From positions 1 to 46,509 of the forward strand of contig NZ_KB907354.1 in NCBI RefSeq assembly GCF_000381985.1: DNA of 46,509 bases. Direction: 5' to 3'. The stretch is from Novispirillum itersonii subsp. itersonii ATCC 12639. GTDB lineage: Bacteria; Pseudomonadota; Alphaproteobacteria; Rhodospirillales; Rhodospirillaceae. A model generated the notes under the pieces. That model was not told the DNA's origin. It saw only the letters and a list, made by a program, of their open reading frames with translations, and did not search any database. This document shows, one piece after another, positions 40,687-46,509 of this stretch. Made by a program: the position numbers and the translations under genes. Numbering within the stretch: position 1 is the first letter of the stretch; each line of letters begins with the position of its first letter.

Positions 40687-43323
40687 ATGCGCGAGGATAC
40701 CAGACAGGAGGTCCTCGCGCACCTCCGCCGCGACTTTGGTTTCAAGGCTGCGGGGGAGTGGCTGCGTGAGGGCACCTGCCCAAGCTGCGGGAAAAAAGAG
40801 GTTTACGCTCACGGCCTCGAACCGTGGCTGGTCCGCTGCGGGCGGGAAAACCGCTGCGGCTGGTCGGCCACAGTCAAAGACCTGTACCCCGACGCCTTCG
40901 GGCGGTACAACGAACGCTTCCCGGCCACCACAGAAAAACCGGACGCCACCGCCGACGCCTACATGGGGTCGGCCCGGGGGTTTGATCCCCTGAAAATCCG
41001 GGGCTGGTATCGGCAAGGCCAATACAGCCACCACAGAGGCGACCGCAAGACCGCCACCGTGGTTTTTGACATCCCGGGCCTGCCCGGCGTGGCGATGGAA
41101 CGGCTGATCGAGCCGGTCCGCGTCACCGACGCCGACGGCAGCGTCGACACCCGAAAGGCCAATTTCATAGGCAGCCACAAAGGCCATTGGTGGCATCCGC
41201 CCGGGTTCAGCGTGCAGGATGGTGACACCCTGTATCTGGTCGAGGGCTGCATGGACGCCATCGCCCTGACCCTGTCCGGGGTGAAGGCGGTGGCCACGCT
41301 GTCCGCCGGGAATTTTCCGGGGTTGGCGCTGGAGGCCCTGAAGGACCGCAAGATCACGCTGGTCTGGGCATTAGACAACGACAAGGCAGGGCGGAAATAC
41401 ATCCTCCGCCACGCCGAAGCCGCCCATCAGCTGGGCTTTGACAACGCGGCAGCCCTAATCCCGCAGAAGGACCAGAAGGCCGACTGGAACGACGTTTACC
41501 TCGAACGGCGGCTGACAGAAACGCACCTGGCGGAGTACCGGTTTCAGGGGGCGCTGCTGCTGGCCAAGTCCGCCCGCGAAAAAGGCCGGCTGATTTACGA
41601 CCACAGCAAGGGCCGCGCCCGCGCCTTCGCCCTGCAGCACGACCACAAAACCTATTGGTTTTCCATTCCGCAGGAGCTGCTAACGGCAATCCGCGAAACC
41701 CTGCGAAAAGAAGGTACGGTGCCGCCGGAGGAGCTGGAAGACCGCGCCGTCGAGCAGGCGATCCGCATCGAGGAGATCGCCAACTGCACCGTCGAATTCC
41801 TGTATTTCCAGCGCGACCACGTCACTGACGAGAGCTGGTATTACGTCCGCGTCACCCGCCCCAACGGCGAAGTGGTCAACAACACCCTGACCGGGGCGCA
41901 GGTGGCGGCATCGTCGGAGTTTAAAAAGCGCCTGCTGGCGATCGCGCCGGGGGCCCTGTGGACTGGCAACGGTCAGCAGCTTAACTGGATCATCGGGCGG
42001 TACCTGACCACCATCAAGACCGTCGATACCGTGGATTTTATCGGCTACTGCCGCACCCACGCGGCCTACATCCTGCCAGACCGGGCAGTGCAGGCCGGGA
42101 AGGTGATCCCCATCAACGACGAGGACTATTTCCGGCTGGCCCGATCCTCCGTCAAAACCCTGAACCGGTCGCTGCACCTGACGATCGGCGAACCAGACCA
42201 GTATCAGCCGCGCTGGGTGGAGCTGATTTATCGTGGCTGGGGGCCAAAGGGCATCATCGCGCTGGTGCACTGGTTCGGCAGCTTGTTTGCGGAACAGATC
42301 CGGGCGGAACAGTCCAGCTATCCGTTTCTGGAGGTGGTCGGCGAGGCCGGGGCCGGGAAAACGACCCTGGTCGAAGCCCTGTGGAAAGCGGTCGGCAGGA
42401 TCGATTACGAAGGGTTTGATCCCAACAAAGCCTCTGCCGCCGCCCGGTCGCGCATCATGACGCAGGTCAGCAACCTGCCGGTGGTGATGATTGAATCCGA
42501 CCGCGAAGACCGCGCCAAGGCCGGGCAGTTCGACTGGGACGAGCTAAAAACCGCCTACAATGGCCGCGCCAGTCGCGCCCGGGGCGTGAACAACGGCGGG
42601 AACGACACCTACGAACCCGCGTTCCGGGGTTCGATCGTCATCAGCCAGAACGCCAAGGTGACGGCCTCCGAGGCCATCCTTTCCCGTATCGTCCACACCT
42701 ACCACGACACCAGCCACCACACGCCGGAAAGCAAGCGCGCCGCCGACGAGCTGGCGACGATGCCAGTGACGGCGATCAGTCATTTCCTGACGCTGGCGAC
42801 CAGCGCCGAGCACAAGGTGATGGACACCGTGCGGACGAAAGCACCGGTCTATGAGGAGCAGATCCTGCGGGACCCGGAGGTCCGCATGATCCGTATCGGG
42901 AAAAATCACGGCCAGATGATGGCCCTCCTCGACGCGCTGGCAGAGCTGACCAACCTGCCCAAGCAGATCGTGGAGGACACGCGCCGGGCCCTGCTGGATG
43001 CCGCGAAAGAGCGGCAAAGCTGCATCAACAGCGACCACAAACCGGTGCAGGATTTCTGGGAAGTCTACGACTACATCCAGCGCGGAAACAACGTGCTGAA
43101 CCACTCGGCCGACCCGGGCCAGATCGCGATCAGCCTGAATCATCTCTATCAGGAAGCCTCGCGCAGCGGGCAGCAGTTACCGCCCCTCTCGGAGCTGCGC
43201 GGCCTGCTGGAAACCAGCCGCAGCCGGAAATTCATCTGCCGCAAGACCGTCAGGTCAGTGGTGGACAAGGGGGCTCTCCTCAAATGCTGGGTCTTCGCCG
43301 CACCGAAGGAAGAACGCAAATGA
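40687..43323 (+). CDS. Phage primase-helicase
   Basis: An 878-residue replication protein. A zinc-binding N-terminus has Cys31, Cys34, Cys51 and Cys57 (CPSCGKK and CGRENRCGW). A TOPRIM primase core has LYLVEGCMDAIAL near residue 183 and VWALDNDKAGRK near 225. A middle region of unknown role follows. A helicase/ATPase has Walker A GEAGAGKTTL near residue 553 and VVMIESDRED further on. It would unwind DNA and lay primers, so replication is probably theta-type. P2 uses a rolling-circle protein A at this position; none is present here. Confidence 0.85.
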   Translation: MREDTRQEVLAHLRRDFGFKAAGEWLREGTCPSCGKKEVYAHGLEPWLVRCGRENRCGWSATVKDLYPDAFGRYNERFPATTEKPDATADAYMGSARGFDPLKIRGWYRQGQYSHHRGDRKTATVVFDIPGLPGVAMERLIEPVRVTDADGSVDTRKANFIGSHKGHWWHPPGFSVQDGDTLYLVEGCMDAIALTLSGVKAVATLSAGNFPGLALEALKDRKITLVWALDNDKAGRKYILRHAEAAHQLGFDNAAALIPQKDQKADWNDVYLERRLTETHLAEYRFQGALLLAKSAREKGRLIYDHSKGRARAFALQHDHKTYWFSIPQELLTAIRETLRKEGTVPPEELEDRAVEQAIRIEEIANCTVEFLYFQRDHVTDESWYYVRVTRPNGEVVNNTLTGAQVAASSEFKKRLLAIAPGALWTGNGQQLNWIIGRYLTTIKTVDTVDFIGYCRTHAAYILPDRAVQAGKVIPINDEDYFRLARSSVKTLNRSLHLTIGEPDQYQPRWVELIYRGWGPKGIIALVHWFGSLFAEQIRAEQSSYPFLEVVGEAGAGKTTLVEALWKAVGRIDYEGFDPNKASAAARSRIMTQVSNLPVVMIESDREDRAKAGQFDWDELKTAYNGRASRARGVNNGGNDTYEPAFRGSIVISQNAKVTASEAILSRIVHTYHDTSHHTPESKRAADELATMPVTAISHFLTLATSAEHKVMDTVRTKAPVYEEQILRDPEVRMIRIGKNHGQMMALLDALAELTNLPKQIVEDTRRALLDAAKERQSCINSDHKPVQDFWEVYDYIQRGNNVLNHSADPGQIAISLNHLYQEASRSGQQLPPLSELRGLLETSRSRKFICRKTVRSVVDKGALLKCWVFAAPKEERK

Positions 43324-43574
43324 AGACGATCAGGTCTATCTCGGTCCATAGCGCACCGGATCTTCCGCTGGCTCTGGTCGGCGTCGACGACGACGGGAGC
43401 CAATTCCGGATGCCCCTGACACGGCATGCCACCCTGCACCTGATTGCTGACCTCGCTCGCGCTGTGGCGGCCAGCTCACGGATTGAGGAGCCGATGCCAA
43501 AGACGCCCAGCCCACCACCGTGGAGCAGCGGGCACCCGACCGCATGGAAACACAACAAAAGCCGGGGGGAATGA
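43320..43574 (+). CDS. Small hypothetical protein
   Basis: An 84-residue protein beginning MKTIRSISVHSAPDLPLALV. It has a helical middle and a Pro-rich end. It overlaps both neighbours by four bases (ATGA). No function recognised. Confidence 0.55.
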   Translation: MKTIRSISVHSAPDLPLALVGVDDDGSQFRMPLTRHATLHLIADLARAVAASSRIEEPMPKTPSPPPWSSGHPTAWKHNKSRGE

Positions 43575-44131
43575 TGACTGCAAGAACAAATACATCCAAG
43601 CGGGTATTGGACCCCTGCTGCGGGAGCCGAATGATGTGGTTCGATCGGGATCATCCTGATGTGGTATTCGGAGACAAACGGTCAGAGACGATCACCGTCA
43701 CTGATCGCAGCCGAGGAAACCCCAGCGGGACAAGAACACTCTCTATTGAGCCAGACACAATGCTGGATTTCAGAGCGCTCCCGTTCATGGACAACACGTT
43801 CAAACTGGTGGCGTTTGACCCTCCTCACCTGATCACTGCAGGCAAAAAAAGTTGGCTGGCCGCCAAATATGGGCGGTTGTCTGACAACTGGCGTAGCGAC
43901 ATTCAGATAGGGTTTTCGGAGTGTTTTAGGGTCTTATCCCCTGACGGGACACTCATTTTCAAATGGAACGAAACACAAATCAAACTCAGCGAAGTCATTA
44001 AGCTGACCCCTGTGCAACCCATGTTTGGGCACCGGTCAGGCGCTAAAGGGTTGACCCACTGGCTGGTGTTTATGAAACCGCATGAGGAAGTCACCAACTG
44101 CAACATTGATCAGATGGAGATGGACGGATGA
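43571..44131 (+). CDS. SAM-dependent DNA methyltransferase-like protein
   Basis: A 186-residue class I methyltransferase. It begins with a motif-I-like RVLDPCCGSRMMWFD, then MLDFRALPFMDNTFKLVAFD, and a motif-IV-like FDPPH near residue 80. A C-terminal strand has GTLIFKWNE. DPPH is the catalytic signature of small phage methyltransferases (adenine or cytosine amino groups). The target is unknown. With Dam at the opposite end, the prophage carries two methyltransferases. Confidence 0.7.
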   Translation: MMTARTNTSKRVLDPCCGSRMMWFDRDHPDVVFGDKRSETITVTDRSRGNPSGTRTLSIEPDTMLDFRALPFMDNTFKLVAFDPPHLITAGKKSWLAAKYGRLSDNWRSDIQIGFSECFRVLSPDGTLIFKWNETQIKLSEVIKLTPVQPMFGHRSGAKGLTHWLVFMKPHEEVTNCNIDQMEMDG

Positions 44132-44529
44132 TCGACGTCGAAGAGATGGTTGACGCCACGGCGGCGTGGATGTGGCAAGAAATGGTTGTTAAGAACGGCA
44201 AAGAGGGCGGGAATAAACCGCCACTCTGGGATGCCACACCGACCTCGACAAAACGCGAATGGCGATGCGCCGCGAGCCACGCAATGCAGTCACTTGAAAT
44301 ACCCCTCGAGACGTTGGCCGCGCTGAAGGCTGGAACGTGGCGCGCCGTGCCGGTGGATCCCACTAGCAAGATGCTGGACGTGCTGTCCAGCGTGTCTTGG
44401 TGTGAAGTGGACGACGACCTTTATGATGGTTGGGCCGCGATGCTGGACGCCGCGCCCCGGAAACCGAGATCATCGTCGTCGGCTTTGCCGACAATCGGCG
44501 GAAAGCAACGGCGGAGGGGGGCAACATGA
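44128..44529 (+). CDS. Hypothetical protein
   Basis: A 133-residue protein: MIDVEEMVDATAAWMWQEMV at the N-terminus, an AWREVPVDP-like TWRAVPVDPTSKMLDVLSSV, and a basic tail. It overlaps the methyltransferase by four bases. Its base composition is more even than that of the structural genes. No family recognised. Confidence 0.6.
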   Translation: MIDVEEMVDATAAWMWQEMVVKNGKEGGNKPPLWDATPTSTKREWRCAASHAMQSLEIPLETLAALKAGTWRAVPVDPTSKMLDVLSSVSWCEVDDDLYDGWAAMLDAAPRKPRSSSSALPTIGGKQRRRGAT

Positions 44530-44647
44530 CAGAGCCCATCCCGATACGGCACCACACGCCTCATCCCGCCCTGCAGACGCTGGCAAAGATCCTTGCGAAA
44601 GCAGCAATCACAGAGCACTTTCGATACAACAACAGTGACGACGAATC

Positions 44648-46309
<1,662 letters not shown>

Positions 46310-46341
46310 GTATAGTGTCGTGTCTGAGCCTCAGGACGGAG

Positions 46342-46362
46342 AGGCCGGATTAGGTCCGGCCT
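46342..46362 (+). terminator. Hairpin between tRNA-fMet and 5S, terminator-like on the plus strand
   Basis: AGGCCGGA (46342-46349), loop TTAGG, TCCGGCCT (46355-46362), followed on the plus strand by TTTGT. It lies in the 5S-tRNA spacer. It could halt rightward transcripts arriving from the integrase before they enter the rRNA genes, or act as an rRNA processing hairpin. Confidence 0.45.
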
Positions 46363-46428
46363 TTGTCGTGAAGAGATCGTGAGAAGCAATGTATCGTTTT
46401 TTGTTTCGCGTGACGTGCGTTTAGAAGA

Positions 46429-46509
46429 CCTGGCAGTTACCTACTCTCCCGCATCTTAGGATGAAGTACCATTGGCGCGACTGGTTTTCACGGCCGAGTT
46501 CGGGATGGG
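46429..46509 (-). rRNA. rrf: 5S ribosomal RNA (3' part, cut by the window edge)
   Basis: Read on the minus strand, the sequence has the 5S core CCCATCCCGAACTCGGCCGT, then GGTACTTCATC and the 3' end GTAGGTAACTGCCAGG. About 35 bases of the 5' end lie beyond the window. It is followed by tRNA-fMet, the usual end of alphaproteobacterial rRNA operons. Confidence 0.93.

Overview
The window looks like a stretch of an alphaproteobacterial replicon, probably Rhodospirillales or a relative; no species can be named from the sequence. The reasons are high GC outside a few patches, an rRNA operon ending 5S followed by an initiator tRNA-fMet with the alphaproteobacterial sequence, a RepC-type replication initiator (a family typical of alphaproteobacterial secondary replicons), and a LuxR of the TraR type. 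The left edge holds an rRNA-type promoter firing leftward out of the window. The right edge cuts through a 5S gene. The segment therefore lies between two rRNA operons, both transcribed leftward.

Host part, 1 to about 13,534. Two overlapping membrane-protein genes (O-antigen ligase/polymerase type) point left. A rightward pair encodes a radical SAM protein and its partner (putative DNA modification or repair). A large bidirectional terminator follows, then a leftward condensin operon jetA-jetB-jetC (MksF/MksE/MksB type) with no nuclease gene jetD. Upstream of it are a KfrA-like protein and a short RepC-like initiator. A candidate antisense RNA with its own promoter and terminator lies opposite the repC leader.

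Prophage, 13,535 to 46,246 (about 32.7 kb). It is inserted into the 3' end of tRNA-fMet. A 14-bp direct repeat, identical to the tRNA 3' end, bounds it. The structural genes are P2-like in order and content: dam, Q, P leftward; O N M L X, holin, SAR-type endolysin, Rz/Rz1, R S V W J I H, FI FII E(+E') T U D rightward. Two copies of the dyad GTTGAAA-N7-TTTCAAC mark the likely Ogr-dependent late promoters. The control region has a CI-type repressor, a Ner-like repressor, three shared operator-like sites and an Ogr/Delta zinc-finger activator. The early operon carries a primase-helicase, not the P2 rolling-circle protein A, plus a methyltransferase and small proteins, and ends in a large serine integrase.

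The most striking cargo is a complete acyl-homoserine-lactone quorum-sensing pair, luxR then luxI, between the late gene D and the repressor. Both proteins retain the family's key residues, and a lux-box-like dyad lies just upstream of luxI. The prophage could therefore both make and sense a density signal. Other accessory material includes a WYL-domain membrane protein, a small membrane protein divergent from luxR, a hairpin-rich leader RNA with an early terminator before the early operon, and a noncoding, repeat-rich left end that may hold the cos site or an origin.
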